A DNA stretch of 32,915 nt. It comes from an uncultured bacterium (GTDB lineage Bacteria; Planctomycetota; Phycisphaerae; Phycisphaerales; SM1A02). The notes under the pieces were generated by a model that was given only the letters and a program-made list of their open reading frames with translations, did no database searches and was not told the DNA's origin. The DNA is taken from contig CAIUGT010000087.1 of NCBI GenBank assembly GCA_903898755.1, positions 1 through 32,915 of the forward strand. The letters are read 5' to 3'. Of the stretch, positions 8,883 through 17,938 are shown one piece after another (position 1 is the stretch's first letter; the number at the start of each line of letters is the position of its first letter). The position numbers and the translations under genes are program-made.

Positions 8883-10808
8883 TCACCCAGTGATGTCGCC
8901 TCCAACGACGTTACGCAGCGCCATAATGGACTCGCGCAGTGCCGCGGCGGCATGTGAAAATTCACTTGTGGCTTCTTGAGCGCGCGACGCGTTTTGCGTG
9001 AGCGCGTCCATGGCTTGACGAATTTGGTCCGCACCTTGCACTTGACTTTGCATGCCCTCGGTCACTTCACTGAAACTGTTTTCAACACTGCCAACTTGAT
9101 CAATGACTCTGGTCAGGCGTTGGCCGACCTCGCCCACATTGGTCACGCCGCGGCGCACTTGCTCGCTGAAGCGGTCCATTTCCATAACGCCGCCAGAAAC
9201 AGCGGCTTGCATTTGTTGAACATTCTTTTCAATATCAAGCGTGGCGGCGGCGGTCTGATCGGCAAGACGACGAATTTCACGAGCCACCACCAAGAAACCA
9301 CGACCACTATCGCCGGCTTTTTCCGCTTCAATGGCTGCGTTCACGCTGAGCAAATTGGTTTGGTCAGATACCTTTGTAATTGCATCAACAATCGCATTAA
9401 TGCTGCTGGCTTTCTCAAAAATCATGGACAGGCGTTCGGCGACATTGGTGGTCGCGTTGGCAAGTCCTTCCATGGTGGCGCCCATGGCTTGCACCCCAAT
9501 CCGGCCCTCGGATGCGTTCTGCGATGACTCGCTTGCGGCCTTTGAAATGCCCTCCATTTTGCTCAGTAATTCGCTGCCAGTCACTGTGATCTGGCGCACG
9601 GCCGCGGCAATCTCCACGCTGTTTGCGCCAAATGATTGCGACACGGATTCTTGTTGGCGGCTGGAACCAGCCATTTCAATGGCGGTGCTGCTAATGCCTA
9701 CAGTCACACGGCTGACTTCACCAACAACTTTGGTGGCGGTGCTCAAAATAAGCGTGCCCATGATGAGAATTCCAACAACACCAACCAGAAGGTTAAGCCA
9801 TAAGTCGCTCAAAATTTCATGGATTAAAAGAGCGCGAGGAATTTCAACAACAACTTTCCAATCATTCACGGCAACACGGGTCATCGCGTGAATAGTTTCA
9901 GACTTGTTCAGTGGGTTTAAAGCGGTCCCAAGAACATTTTTTCCGCTTTGAGCCAATAAAGTGCGCAACGACATCGCCCACGGCGTCTTGTCGAGTGGCT
10001 TGCCTGAAATGGATTCAAAGGTGGCGCGAGTTTGTTCGGTGGCGGTGATGTCGCCTGGATATGCGGCGACAAAATTATCCTCGTCGGTGAGCAAATACAC
10101 ATTCAGGCCACTTTGAATCGCAAGTTCTTTTATAGTTTCGCTCGCAAATACAAGCGGCCTGCTTAATCCAACAACGCCAGCAAATTTTCCATCAATCAAA
10201 AATGGCAAGACAAACTCCGTCACCAATTCTCCTTCATGCATATGTGGTTCTGTCACAATAATTTTGTGAAAGTTTCCATTGGAAAAATCTTGCTTAGCGG
10301 TTTTGTAATATTTGCTTTCGACAACATTGTTGATGGGTCGCAATACCAAGGCATGTGCTGGTGTTGAATCGCGATCAAATCGTGGAACAAATCGACCGCT
10401 TGAATCAGTGGCTTGATCGATTGACAGCTCGCCAGTTGAAGATGGACCAACAGCCGGCTTTGTCGCCGCGCCAGTCGTTTCGTACGCAACAAAGACACCA
10501 AGCTTTGGATTGGCCTCGGCAACAGCCTGCGCATATTTGAGCATGTCGGCTTTCTTGGAGTACAGGCCATTTTCAATCGCAAGCGCCATGGCGGTCACAG
10601 TGGCAATCGCTTTTTGGTCGTATGTTTCTCCCCGAGAAGTGATGTATTCAGCTTCTGTCTTGGCTAGTTCGCGAGCATCATGTTGCTTGGAAGTCACGCT
10701 TAAAAAAGTGGTGGTTACAACAATGGCAACAACAACCAAGACGCTGGGGAGCACGCCAAACTTCACAAATCGACCAAGCAGCCCGCGACGAAATTTCTGA
10801 AGGATCAT
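8883..10808 (-). CDS. Methyl-accepting chemotaxis protein, Cache sensor, WspA-like tip (copy 1)
   Basis: Membrane chemoreceptor of 641 residues. TM1 is at about 14-37. A periplasmic double-Cache-like sensor at about 40-325 includes VLPFLIDGKFAGVVGLSRPL, typical of Cache folds. TM2 is at about 335-357. The cytoplasmic signalling coiled coil runs from about 360 to 635. No HAMP domain is visible: the coiled coil follows TM2 after a short TATKVVGEVSRV linker. The hairpin tip (about 478-520) reads KVSDQTNLLSVNAAIEAEKAG, then RGFLVVAREIRRLADQTA. From memory this resembles Pseudomonas WspA more than classical Tsr/Tar receptors, suggesting coupling to an alternative (Wsp-like, cyclic-di-GMP) pathway. 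There is no C-terminal NWETF-type CheR tether. The neighbouring 10869-12800 gene is a close paralogue in the same orientation. No chemotaxis kinase lies in the window. No Shine-Dalgarno sequence precedes the ATG; see the -10 box at 10815. Confidence 0.93.
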   Translation of the reverse strand: MILQKFRRGLLGRFVKFGVLPSVLVVVAIVVTTTFLSVTSKQHDARELAKTEAEYITSRGETYDQKAIATVTAMALAIENGLYSKKADMLKYAQAVAEANPKLGVFVAYETTGAATKPAVGPSSTGELSIDQATDSSGRFVPRFDRDSTPAHALVLRPINNVVESKYYKTAKQDFSNGNFHKIIVTEPHMHEGELVTEFVLPFLIDGKFAGVVGLSRPLVFASETIKELAIQSGLNVYLLTDEDNFVAAYPGDITATEQTRATFESISGKPLDKTPWAMSLRTLLAQSGKNVLGTALNPLNKSETIHAMTRVAVNDWKVVVEIPRALLIHEILSDLWLNLLVGVVGILIMGTLILSTATKVVGEVSRVTVGISSTAIEMAGSSRQQESVSQSFGANSVEIAAAVRQITVTGSELLSKMEGISKAASESSQNASEGRIGVQAMGATMEGLANATTNVAERLSMIFEKASSINAIVDAITKVSDQTNLLSVNAAIEAEKAGDSGRGFLVVAREIRRLADQTAAATLDIEKNVQQMQAAVSGGVMEMDRFSEQVRRGVTNVGEVGQRLTRVIDQVGSVENSFSEVTEGMQSQVQGADQIRQAMDALTQNASRAQEATSEFSHAAAALRESIMALRNVVGGDITG

Positions 10809-10814
10809 GCGGCA

Positions 10815-10823
10815 ACATTAGCA
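10815..10823 (-). promoter_or_regulatory. Putative extended -10 (TGCTAATGT) of chemoreceptor copy 1
   Basis: On the minus strand TGC-TAATGT is followed by exactly 6 bases (TGCCGC) and then the ATG. Transcription would begin on the start codon. The same arrangement and almost the same bases stand before copy 2. No clear -35 is seen, consistent with an extended -10. Confidence 0.5.
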
Positions 10824-10868
10824 GGTGTGCCACGAGACGGGTACATGCCCACGAGAAACATTTCAATA

Positions 10869-12800
10869 TCAAACAGAGAGTTCACCACTAATGACTTTGC
10901 GCAAGGAAAAAATCGCCTCACGCAAGGATTCCGAAGCAGATGAAAATTCGCTTGTCGCTTCTTGCGCGCGTGATGCGTTCTTGGAGAGACCATCCATGGC
11001 TTGGCGGATTTGATCCGCACCTTGGGTTTGTTGTTGCATGGCCTCGGTCACCTCGGAGAAACTGCTTTCGACACCGGAGACTTGGTCAATGACTTTGGTC
11101 AATCGCAAGCCAACATCGCCAACGGTGGTCACGCCACGGCGCACTTGCTCGCTAAATCGGTCCATTTCCATAACTCCACCAGAAACCGCGGCTTGCATTT
11201 GCTGAACCATTTTTTCAATATCAAGTGTGGCCGAAGCGGTCTGATCCGCAAGGCGACGAATTTCTCGCGCAACAACTAAAAACCCACGTCCACTTTCACC
11301 AGCTTTTTCAGCCTCAATGGCGGCATTCACGCTGAGTAAATTTGTTTGATCTGAAACCTTGGTGATGGTGTCAATGATGGTGTTGATACTGCTTGCCTTC
11401 TCAAAAATCATGGAGAGGCGGTCAGCCACATTGGTTGTGGCGCTGGAAAGATTTTCCATGGTGCTCCCAATCGCTTGAACGCCAACGCGACCCTGGGAGG
11501 CATTCTGCGCCGACTCGCTGGAAGCCTGAGCGATCTTCTTCATGTTGCGGAGCAATTCCTCGCCAGTCACCGTGATTTGTCTGACCGCGGCGGCAATCTC
11601 AACACTGCTGGAACCAAAATTTTGCGTCATGGATTCTTGTTGACGACTCGAGCCCGCCATCATATTTGCCGTGTTGCTGATTCCAACAGTGACTCCGCTG
11701 ACTTCGCCAACAACTTTGGTTGCGGTTCGCAGAATAAGCACGGCCATGATGAGAATTCCAACAATGCTTAACACTAAAGAAACCCATAAATCTGACCACA
11801 TTTCTCGCAACATCAGGGCTCCTGGAATTTCGACGATCACTTTCCAGCCACCTGTTCGGACTGTTCCCATGACATGAATGCCATTTGAGTTTGAAAGGGG
11901 ATTCACCGCGCTTGAAACAACTTCTGAGGTCTTTTGAAAAACAATATCGCGTAAAGGGTTTGCCCATTCAGTCGTATCCAATGGTTTTCCAGGCAATGCT
12001 GAGTAGGTTGCTCGCGACTGGTCATCCGCGGTGACATCGCCACACATTGCCGCAATGAATACATCCTGATTGGTCAGAAGCATGACGTTAATTTTGTTTC
12101 CATCACACATTTGCTTCATTAAATCCAAGGACGCAAGCAGCGTTCGTTGCAATCCAGCAATTCCCATGAATTGGCCATTGATGACGATTGGCATGACAAA
12201 CTCATAAACCATTTCGCCTTTGTGCATGTGTGGATCAGTCACAACAACTTTACGCGACTTGTTGTTCGTGAATTCTTGCTTGCAGCGGATGTAGTAATTG
12301 GTGTCTTCAATATTGGAAATGGAAGTCAAACCAAGCGTGCGCGTGGTGGTCGTGGTGTCGCGTTCGTAAAGTGGAGCGAAACGTCCATTGGCATTTGTTG
12401 CTTGGTCGATATTTTTATCCAATGAGGCCGTGGAAACAGTCGCTGGTGCATTGGACTGAATGCTGTTTGGTTCCAAAGCGACAAAAACACCAAAATCAGG
12501 GTTGGCTTCAGCGATTGGTTTTAAAAACTGAAGAATCTCAGCGCGCTTAGAAATTAAACTTGTTTCAAGGGCCAGGCGAATGACAGAAATTGTTCCAAGG
12601 GCCTTTTGATTTCGATTTTCAATTTCAGAAGTCAAACGAAGAGTCATTTTTCGGGCCAGCTCAGAAGCTTCAAGCTCAAACTTGAGAAGGCTGAAATACG
12701 TGTTCACGCAAAGAACGCCCACAATGACAATGACGCCAGGCAGAATCCCAAATTTCACAAATCGTCCAAGCAGGCCAGTGCGGAATTTTTTCAGGAGCAT
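10869..12800 (-). CDS. Methyl-accepting chemotaxis protein, Cache sensor, WspA-like tip (copy 2)
   Basis: Membrane chemoreceptor of 643 residues and a paralogue of the gene at 8883-10808, laid out the same way. It has TM1 at about 14-37, a periplasmic Cache-like sensor (with FVMPIVINGQFMGIAGLQR), TM2 at about 337-360 and a HAMP-less signalling coiled coil with tip KVSDQTNLLSVNAAIEAEKAG. The cytoplasmic halves of the two copies are nearly identical over long stretches (for example SGGVMEMDRFSEQVRRGVT), whereas the sensor halves have diverged. This suggests duplication followed by a change of ligand. Copy 1 follows 60 bases downstream in the same direction, but each copy has its own -10 box, so they may be transcribed separately. 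The upstream region 12801-13077 has no open frame I can support. No Shine-Dalgarno sequence precedes the ATG. Confidence 0.93.
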   Translation of the reverse strand: MLLKKFRTGLLGRFVKFGILPGVIVIVGVLCVNTYFSLLKFELEASELARKMTLRLTSEIENRNQKALGTISVIRLALETSLISKRAEILQFLKPIAEANPDFGVFVALEPNSIQSNAPATVSTASLDKNIDQATNANGRFAPLYERDTTTTTRTLGLTSISNIEDTNYYIRCKQEFTNNKSRKVVVTDPHMHKGEMVYEFVMPIVINGQFMGIAGLQRTLLASLDLMKQMCDGNKINVMLLTNQDVFIAAMCGDVTADDQSRATYSALPGKPLDTTEWANPLRDIVFQKTSEVVSSAVNPLSNSNGIHVMGTVRTGGWKVIVEIPGALMLREMWSDLWVSLVLSIVGILIMAVLILRTATKVVGEVSGVTVGISNTANMMAGSSRQQESMTQNFGSSSVEIAAAVRQITVTGEELLRNMKKIAQASSESAQNASQGRVGVQAIGSTMENLSSATTNVADRLSMIFEKASSINTIIDTITKVSDQTNLLSVNAAIEAEKAGESGRGFLVVAREIRRLADQTASATLDIEKMVQQMQAAVSGGVMEMDRFSEQVRRGVTTVGDVGLRLTKVIDQVSGVESSFSEVTEAMQQQTQGADQIRQAMDGLSKNASRAQEATSEFSSASESLREAIFSLRKVISGELSV

Positions 12801-12806
12801 GGGGCA

Positions 12807-12815
12807 ACATTATCA
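12807..12815 (-). promoter_or_regulatory. Putative extended -10 (TGATAATGT) of chemoreceptor copy 2
   Basis: On the minus strand TGA-TAATGT is followed by 6 bases (TGCCCC) and the ATG, the same geometry as copy 1. The preceding CACACC is also shared with copy 1, so the promoter was probably duplicated with the gene. Confidence 0.5.
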
Positions 12816-13033
12816 GGTGTGACTTGATCAAACGCTTTGTTCAATCCCATGGACCAGAATCCGTCAACATTCGGTTGAAGGTAAACATTTGAATACGAAT
12901 ACAGCCCAAGCAATCAAAATGACCTGAATGGCTTCAAGACCCCTTTTCGCCCATAATTGGTATTCTGTTAAATCACATTCTTCGAGCGTCTTCTATTCAA
13001 ATGCCGCGCAATTACCTTGATTTGTAATGCCTG

Positions 13034-13063
13034 TGGCGTTTCACGCGCGTTCCACCAACGCCA
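13034..13063 (-). terminator. Possible weak hairpin downstream of lysC
   Basis: A 7-bp inverted repeat (TGGCGTT / AACGCCA) with a 16-base loop begins about 15 bases after the lysC stop on the minus strand. No T-run follows, so it is not a canonical intrinsic terminator. It may only mark a transcript end that depends on another factor. Confidence 0.22.
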
Positions 13064-13077
13064 ATCGCTTCTTGTCC

Positions 13078-14352
13078 TTAGACCCGGCCAAGTTGCCGCT
13101 CAATGGTCACGCGCTCGCCCTGTTCAAGGCCAAATGCCGCGTGCACCAGGCGGATGGCGTTCCTGCCGTGCTCCTGTGGGATCAGGCATGAGATCTTGAT
13201 CTCACTGGTCATGATGCATCGAATGGCAATGTCCGCCTTGCCCAAGGTTTCAAAGAGCCTGCCAGCGACACCTGAATGATGGCGCATGCCGGAACCCACA
13301 ACGCTGAGTTTGGCCAAGCCAATTTCAATATCCATGGTTCCGGATCCCAAGATTTTCAGGGCCCGCATGACGGCTATTTTCACTTCGGGCAATTCAGCGT
13401 GGGCGACCGTGAAACTGAGATCAATAAACTTGTGCGTGATCTGGTCGGAATCGTTTTGAATGATGTCGTCCACCAGAATTCCCATTTGAGAAATGGCGCC
13501 AAACAAAATGCCTTGCGTGTTCGCGCTTGAAGGCAACCCCTTCAGAACAACGCGCCCCAAGTCGCTCTTGAGCGCGCAACCAATGACCGCGATTGATTCC
13601 ATAAACGGAGTCTCCTTTTGAATCACTGTTCCAAGTTCAAAGCGCTGGCTATGTCGAACATGAATGGGCACACCATAGCGTTGACCGAACACAACCGCTC
13701 GTTCATGCATAACACCCGCGCCCACAACGGCAAGCTCCAACATTTCTTCGTAGGTAATTTTCGTCAGGCGCGGCGCCTCTGGAACCAAGCGCGGATCGGC
13801 GGTATGGACACCATCAACGTCGGTGTAAATTTCGCAGCAGCCACCATCGCCAACAACATCAAGCGCCGCCGCGATGGCGACCGCGGTTGTGTCGCTGCCA
13901 CCTCGACCAAGCGTGGTCAGATCGCCTTCTGGTGAAACCGCTTGAAATCCAGCAATAACCGGAATGAACCCCCCGTCGATTTTTCGGTCCATGTTCGCGC
14001 GATCTATGGCATCAATTCGAGCGTGGCCAAACTCGCCGTCGCTGCGAATTCCGCACTGATACGCATTCATACTGCACGCGCGCAGACCCAAATCTTCAAG
14101 CGCGATTGCGGCCAACGCGCTGCTTGCAAGTTCGCCGGTGGCCATCAAAGCATCAAGCTCGCGCTTGGCTGGCTTGGCGGAAAGTTTTTTGGCGAGCTCG
14201 ATCAAGTCATCGGTTGAATCGCCCATGGCGCTGACCACCATGACCACGCGATCACCATCAGCCTTGGCTGCGGCAACGCGACTTGCTGCGTGACGAATGC
14301 GCTGTGGATCAGCGACCGAAGTTCCACCGAACTTCATCACGCGCGTCGACAT
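13078..14352 (-). CDS. lysC: Aspartate kinase
   Basis: Phosphorylates aspartate, the first step towards lysine (diaminopimelate), threonine and methionine. The 424-residue protein has KFGGTSV at 7-13, GRGGSDTTA in the substrate-binding region and CEIYTDVDGVHTADPR, which together define the amino-acid kinase domain. Two C-terminal ACT domains follow (about 260-335 and 340-415), as in lysine/threonine-inhibited enzymes; feedback control is inferred from family knowledge. It starts only 3 bases after the typA stop, and a Shine-Dalgarno AAGGA lies about 6-7 bases before its ATG inside the end of typA, so the two genes are co-transcribed. The length is normal and all core motifs are intact. Some homologues make a separate beta subunit from an internal start; I see an internal Met near the ACT region but no strong ribosome binding site. 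Confidence 0.95.
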   Translation of the reverse strand: MSTRVMKFGGTSVADPQRIRHAASRVAAAKADGDRVVMVVSAMGDSTDDLIELAKKLSAKPAKRELDALMATGELASSALAAIALEDLGLRACSMNAYQCGIRSDGEFGHARIDAIDRANMDRKIDGGFIPVIAGFQAVSPEGDLTTLGRGGSDTTAVAIAAALDVVGDGGCCEIYTDVDGVHTADPRLVPEAPRLTKITYEEMLELAVVGAGVMHERAVVFGQRYGVPIHVRHSQRFELGTVIQKETPFMESIAVIGCALKSDLGRVVLKGLPSSANTQGILFGAISQMGILVDDIIQNDSDQITHKFIDLSFTVAHAELPEVKIAVMRALKILGSGTMDIEIGLAKLSVVGSGMRHHSGVAGRLFETLGKADIAIRCIMTSEIKISCLIPQEHGRNAIRLVHAAFGLEQGERVTIERQLGRV

Positions 14353-14355
14353 GAA

Positions 14356-16221
14356 TTATCCTTCGCGTGAAGAGGCCTCGGCGCGACTTCGCTCAGAACG
14401 CTCCACACGCTTACGCTCCGTTTCGTTGAGCAATCGCTTGCGCATACGGATGGCTGTTGGAGTGATCTCGACAAGTTCATCATCTTCAATATATTCCAAA
14501 GCTTGCTCCAAGCTCATGATGCGCGGTTGCTTCAAAACAACCGTGGCGTCCTTGCTGATGGCGCGAACGTTGGAAAATGGCTTCATTCGAGTGGCATTGA
14601 CCACCAGATTATTTTCGCGCGTGTTCTCACCAACCAACATTCCTTGGTAGCAAATGTCGCCGGGCTTCACAAACATCACGGCTCGGTCGGACAGTGGCTC
14701 AATTGCATAACTGGTCGCGGGACCAGCTTCGTTGGCGATTAACACCCCCTGCACGCGTGGCTTGATGGCGCCAGGATTCACGGCGCGCCACGATGCGAAT
14801 GCATGATGCATAACGGCCTCGCCGCCAGTTGCGTTGAGCAATCGCGAGCGCAAGCCGATCAGGCCGCGCGCAGGAATGTCAGCTTCAATGTGCATGCGGC
14901 CGTTGCGTGGATCAACTTTGGTGATTTCACCAGCGCGGCTTCCAAGCAACTCAAGCGCGGCGCCCATTCCAGATTCAGCCACATCAAGCGTGAGGCGTTC
15001 CCAAGGCTCGCACATTTCACCGTCGACTTCTTTTTCAATGACCTGAGGCTTGCCCACGGTCAATTCAAAACCTTCGCGGCGCATGGTTTCAAGCAAGACG
15101 CCCAAGTGCAGCAATCCGCGGCCTGAAACGTGGAATTCTTCGGAGGTTTCGCCTGGTGTAACCCGCAGCGCAACATTCGATCGAAGTTCACGGTCCAATC
15201 GCTCGGACAATTGACGGCTTGTGACAAACTTGCCTTCGCGTCCACCAAGCGGTCCGTCATTAATACGGAACACCATGTGCAGCGTTGGCTCGTCCACGCT
15301 CACGCGCGGCAAAGCGTCTGGAGAATCTGGATGCACAACAGTGTCGCCAATGGTGATGTCTGGGATACCTTCAACGGCGCACAAATCACCGGCAAAAACT
15401 TCTTGCGCCTCGCGGCGACCAAGACCTTGGAACTGATTCACTTTGGAAACACGTCCACGATCCATGCGTCCATCGGCGCGGCACAAACCAACAGCCATGC
15501 CAGGCTTGATGCTTCCGCGCATCACGCGACCAATGGCAATGCGTCCGACATATTCGCTGTAGTCCAAATTAGTCACCAAGAATTGCAGTGGACCTGAGGC
15601 GTCCATCTTTGGCGCGGGCACATGCGTGAGAATGGCGTCGAACAAATCATCCACGCCACGATCTTTTCCAGTCTTGTCGCGGCTGGCCCATCCATCGCGT
15701 CCACTGGCCCAAAGCACAGGGAAATCAAGCGCAATTTCATCGGCGCCCAGTTCAATGAGCAAATCAAACACTTCGTTCACAACGGCGTCGGTGCGCGCGT
15801 CTGGTCGATCGCATTTGTTCACAACAACGATTGGCTTCAGACCAAGTTGAATTGCTTTTTGCAACACGAAGCGCGTCTGCGGCATGGGACCTTCAAGCGC
15901 GTCGATGAGCAACGCGCAACCATCGGCCATGCGCAACACGCGCTCAACCTCGCCACCAAAGTCGGCGTGGCCTGGCGTGTCAATAATGTTGACGCGCAAA
16001 ATGGTTCCCTTGTTGGGACCAAAACGAATCTCGTACGTCACCGCGCAATTCTTGGAGAGAATGGTGATTCCACGCTCGCGTTCAAGCGGATTGGAATCCA
16101 TGACGCACTCCGTCAGCGCCTCGTTGGTACGAAAGGCGCCGGCTTGGCGCAACATGGCATCAACTAAAGTCGTCTTTCCGTGATCGACATGCGCGATAAT
16201 TGCAACGTTTCTAAATTCCAT
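14356..16221 (-). CDS. typA: Ribosome-associated GTPase TypA/BipA
   Basis: Translational GTPase of the EF-G/EF-Tu superfamily that binds the ribosome and assists assembly or stress-related translation. I start it at the ATG at 16221 ([18 protein letters not shown]), not at the longer frame, because this is the family's normal N-terminus and GAGGTG stands about 6 bases upstream. The 621-residue product has G1 AHVDHGKT (10-17), G2 RERGITI, G3 [14 protein letters not shown] and G4 NKCDRP, then domain II, the EF-G-like domains III and V, and the BipA-specific C-terminal domain ending in a basic tail ([19 protein letters not shown]). The lysC start lies 3 bases after the stop. The M32 peptidase gene ends 55 bases upstream, so the three may form one operon. 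Confidence 0.96.
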   Translation of the reverse strand: MEFRNVAIIAHVDHGKTTLVDAMLRQAGAFRTNEALTECVMDSNPLERERGITILSKNCAVTYEIRFGPNKGTILRVNIIDTPGHADFGGEVERVLRMADGCALLIDALEGPMPQTRFVLQKAIQLGLKPIVVVNKCDRPDARTDAVVNEVFDLLIELGADEIALDFPVLWASGRDGWASRDKTGKDRGVDDLFDAILTHVPAPKMDASGPLQFLVTNLDYSEYVGRIAIGRVMRGSIKPGMAVGLCRADGRMDRGRVSKVNQFQGLGRREAQEVFAGDLCAVEGIPDITIGDTVVHPDSPDALPRVSVDEPTLHMVFRINDGPLGGREGKFVTSRQLSERLDRELRSNVALRVTPGETSEEFHVSGRGLLHLGVLLETMRREGFELTVGKPQVIEKEVDGEMCEPWERLTLDVAESGMGAALELLGSRAGEITKVDPRNGRMHIEADIPARGLIGLRSRLLNATGGEAVMHHAFASWRAVNPGAIKPRVQGVLIANEAGPATSYAIEPLSDRAVMFVKPGDICYQGMLVGENTRENNLVVNATRMKPFSNVRAISKDATVVLKQPRIMSLEQALEYIEDDELVEITPTAIRMRKRLLNETERKRVERSERSRAEASSREG

Positions 16222-16276
16222 GATGAGCACCTCAGTGTAACGGCACTCCGCTTGATTTCGATGCACAAAATGAAAT

Positions 16277-17821
16277 TTATTCCAAACCGTACAAAGGCAA
16301 TAACTTGGCCTCCAAATGGCGCATCATGGGGTCGGCTGACAGTGGCGCACCCGTGACTTTGCGACACAACTCATCAAGTCGATAGCGACGGCCCTCGCAG
16401 TGCACGTTTTTGCGCAACCATGTCAATAGTGGCTCAAATTCCCCGCGAGTGAAGCCTTCTTCAAGGCCAGGAATATCCTTGCGGGCCTTTTCAAACAACT
16501 GCGCCGCCAAAAGCGTGCCCAAGGTGTAGGTCGGGAAATAGCCAATCGCGCCCATGCTCCAGTGCACATCCTGCAAGCAACCACGGCGATCATCTGGCAC
16601 AGTCACGCCTAGATATTCCTTGTACAGCTTGTTCCAAATACCTGGCAAATCACCAATGGCCATGTCGCCGTTGAGCATGTCACGCTCCAACTTGAAGCGA
16701 ATCATGACGTGCATGTTGTACGTGGCCTCGTCGGATTCAACCCGAATGAAACCAGGCTCCACAACATTGGCCGCTTGGTAAAGATGTTCAAGCGTGAAGT
16801 GGTCGCAGGCGTCGCCAAAGAATGCGCTCAGTTGTGGACGCGCCCATTTCCAGAATTGCATGCTTCGACCAACTTGGTTTTCCCACATTCGACTTTGACT
16901 TTCGTGCACGGACAAACCTGCCGCGCTGCCCATTGGCAAACCCGCTTGCGCGAAGTCAAGCCCCTGCTCATACATACCGTGGCCCGACTCGTGCATGGTG
17001 GAACCAAGCGCGTCAAACACGCAGGTCTCGGTATAGCGCGTGGTCATGCGCACATCGCGGCAATGACTACCGCCACAAAATGGATGCGCGCTGCGATCAA
17101 GCCGACCGCAGTTGAAATCAAATCCAATGCGCTTGGCCATGTAGCGCACAAACTTTTCTTGCGCGTCAATTGGCAACGCGAACTCATTGAACGCATTAGA
17201 AGGATGCTTGGACGCGACGCGAATTCGATCAAGTAATTTTTGCAGGCGCGCACGCAGTGGCTCGAACACCTTGGTCACATCGGCCGCGGTCAGAGCGGGT
17301 TCGTAGTAATCCGCCAACGCGTCCCAGGCCTCGCCGCCTTTGGGCCAACCCAGGCACTGCGCTTTTTGAATGTTCAGTTTCACCGTTTTTTCAAGCCACG
17401 GCTGGAACTTTTTAAAATCACTATCGCGCCGCGCCTCAACCCACGCATGCTGTGCTTGACTTCCAGTTTGCGCCAATTCCGCAATGAGCGACGATGGCAA
17501 TTTTGTGGCCTTGTCGTAATCGCGGCGAATCTCGCGCACATTCACCGCATCGGCGCAGTCCTCTGGCATGGAAGCCACAACCCCTTCCGCCGCGGCAATC
17601 AGTTCGCCAATTTTGGGCGCGGTGAAGGCTTCATGCGCAAGCCGAGCAAGTTGTGAAAGTTGTCGACTGCGCAAAGGTGCGGCGCCGTTCGGCATCAATG
17701 TCTCTTGATCCCAACTCAAAATTCCGGCAGTGCTATTCAGAAGATGCGCGTCTTGAACGGCGGCAAATAAAGTGGTCAAGGCGCTGTGTGTTGATGTTGT
17801 GTTTGCGGTTGCGGTTGTCAT
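16277..17821 (-). CDS. M32 family metallocarboxypeptidase (carboxypeptidase Taq)
   Basis: Zinc-dependent carboxypeptidase, probably cytoplasmic because no signal peptide is seen, that trims C-terminal residues from peptides. The 514-residue length is typical of the M32 family. Diagnostic motifs are all present: DVRMTTRY (256-263), the zinc site HESGH (277-281, HEXXH) with the third ligand in HESQSRMWEN (306-315), and HWSMGAIGYFPTYTLG further on. Start choice: the ATG at 17821 has GAGGAG about 7 bases before it. It follows the terminator of the upstream DUF1573-ankyrin gene, so it should have its own promoter; I could not pick one out with confidence in 17822-17880. It leads into typA after 55 bases. 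Confidence 0.95.
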   Translation of the reverse strand: MTTATANTTSTHSALTTLFAAVQDAHLLNSTAGILSWDQETLMPNGAAPLRSRQLSQLARLAHEAFTAPKIGELIAAAEGVVASMPEDCADAVNVREIRRDYDKATKLPSSLIAELAQTGSQAQHAWVEARRDSDFKKFQPWLEKTVKLNIQKAQCLGWPKGGEAWDALADYYEPALTAADVTKVFEPLRARLQKLLDRIRVASKHPSNAFNEFALPIDAQEKFVRYMAKRIGFDFNCGRLDRSAHPFCGGSHCRDVRMTTRYTETCVFDALGSTMHESGHGMYEQGLDFAQAGLPMGSAAGLSVHESQSRMWENQVGRSMQFWKWARPQLSAFFGDACDHFTLEHLYQAANVVEPGFIRVESDEATYNMHVMIRFKLERDMLNGDMAIGDLPGIWNKLYKEYLGVTVPDDRRGCLQDVHWSMGAIGYFPTYTLGTLLAAQLFEKARKDIPGLEEGFTRGEFEPLLTWLRKNVHCEGRRYRLDELCRKVTGAPLSADPMMRHLEAKLLPLYGLE

Positions 17822-17880
17822 ACGAATCTCCTCAATGAGCTGTGGTGTAGATAAAATTCAACAAATCAATTTTTAAAATG

Positions 17881-17908
17881 AAAGAGTCCCGACCGTTCGG
17901 GACTCTTT
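17881..17908 (-). terminator. Strong intrinsic terminator after the DUF1573-ankyrin gene
   Basis: A perfect 12-bp stem AAAGAGTCCCGA / TCGGGACTCTTT closes a 4-base loop. It sits 30 bases after the stop of the gene at 17939. A-rich and T-rich flanks on both sides allow bidirectional function, but only the minus-strand gene runs into it. Confidence 0.8.
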
Positions 17909-17938
17909 TGTAGTGTCACGCAAAAGTCATGATGAACA

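Noticed and set aside
9331-9891. Plus-strand open frame (186 codons) antisense to chemoreceptor copy 1
   Set aside because: The chemoreceptor frame holds all conserved motifs. The antisense frame only mirrors its codon periodicity, and the paralogue has a similar shadow.
12801-13077. Search for a small gene, tRNA or sigma-54/sigma-28 promoter in the 277-base gap
   Set aside because: No tRNA cloverleaf, no credible frame and no GG-N10-GC or GCCGATAA-type element was found; only the extended -10 of chemoreceptor copy 2 and a weak hairpin are supported.
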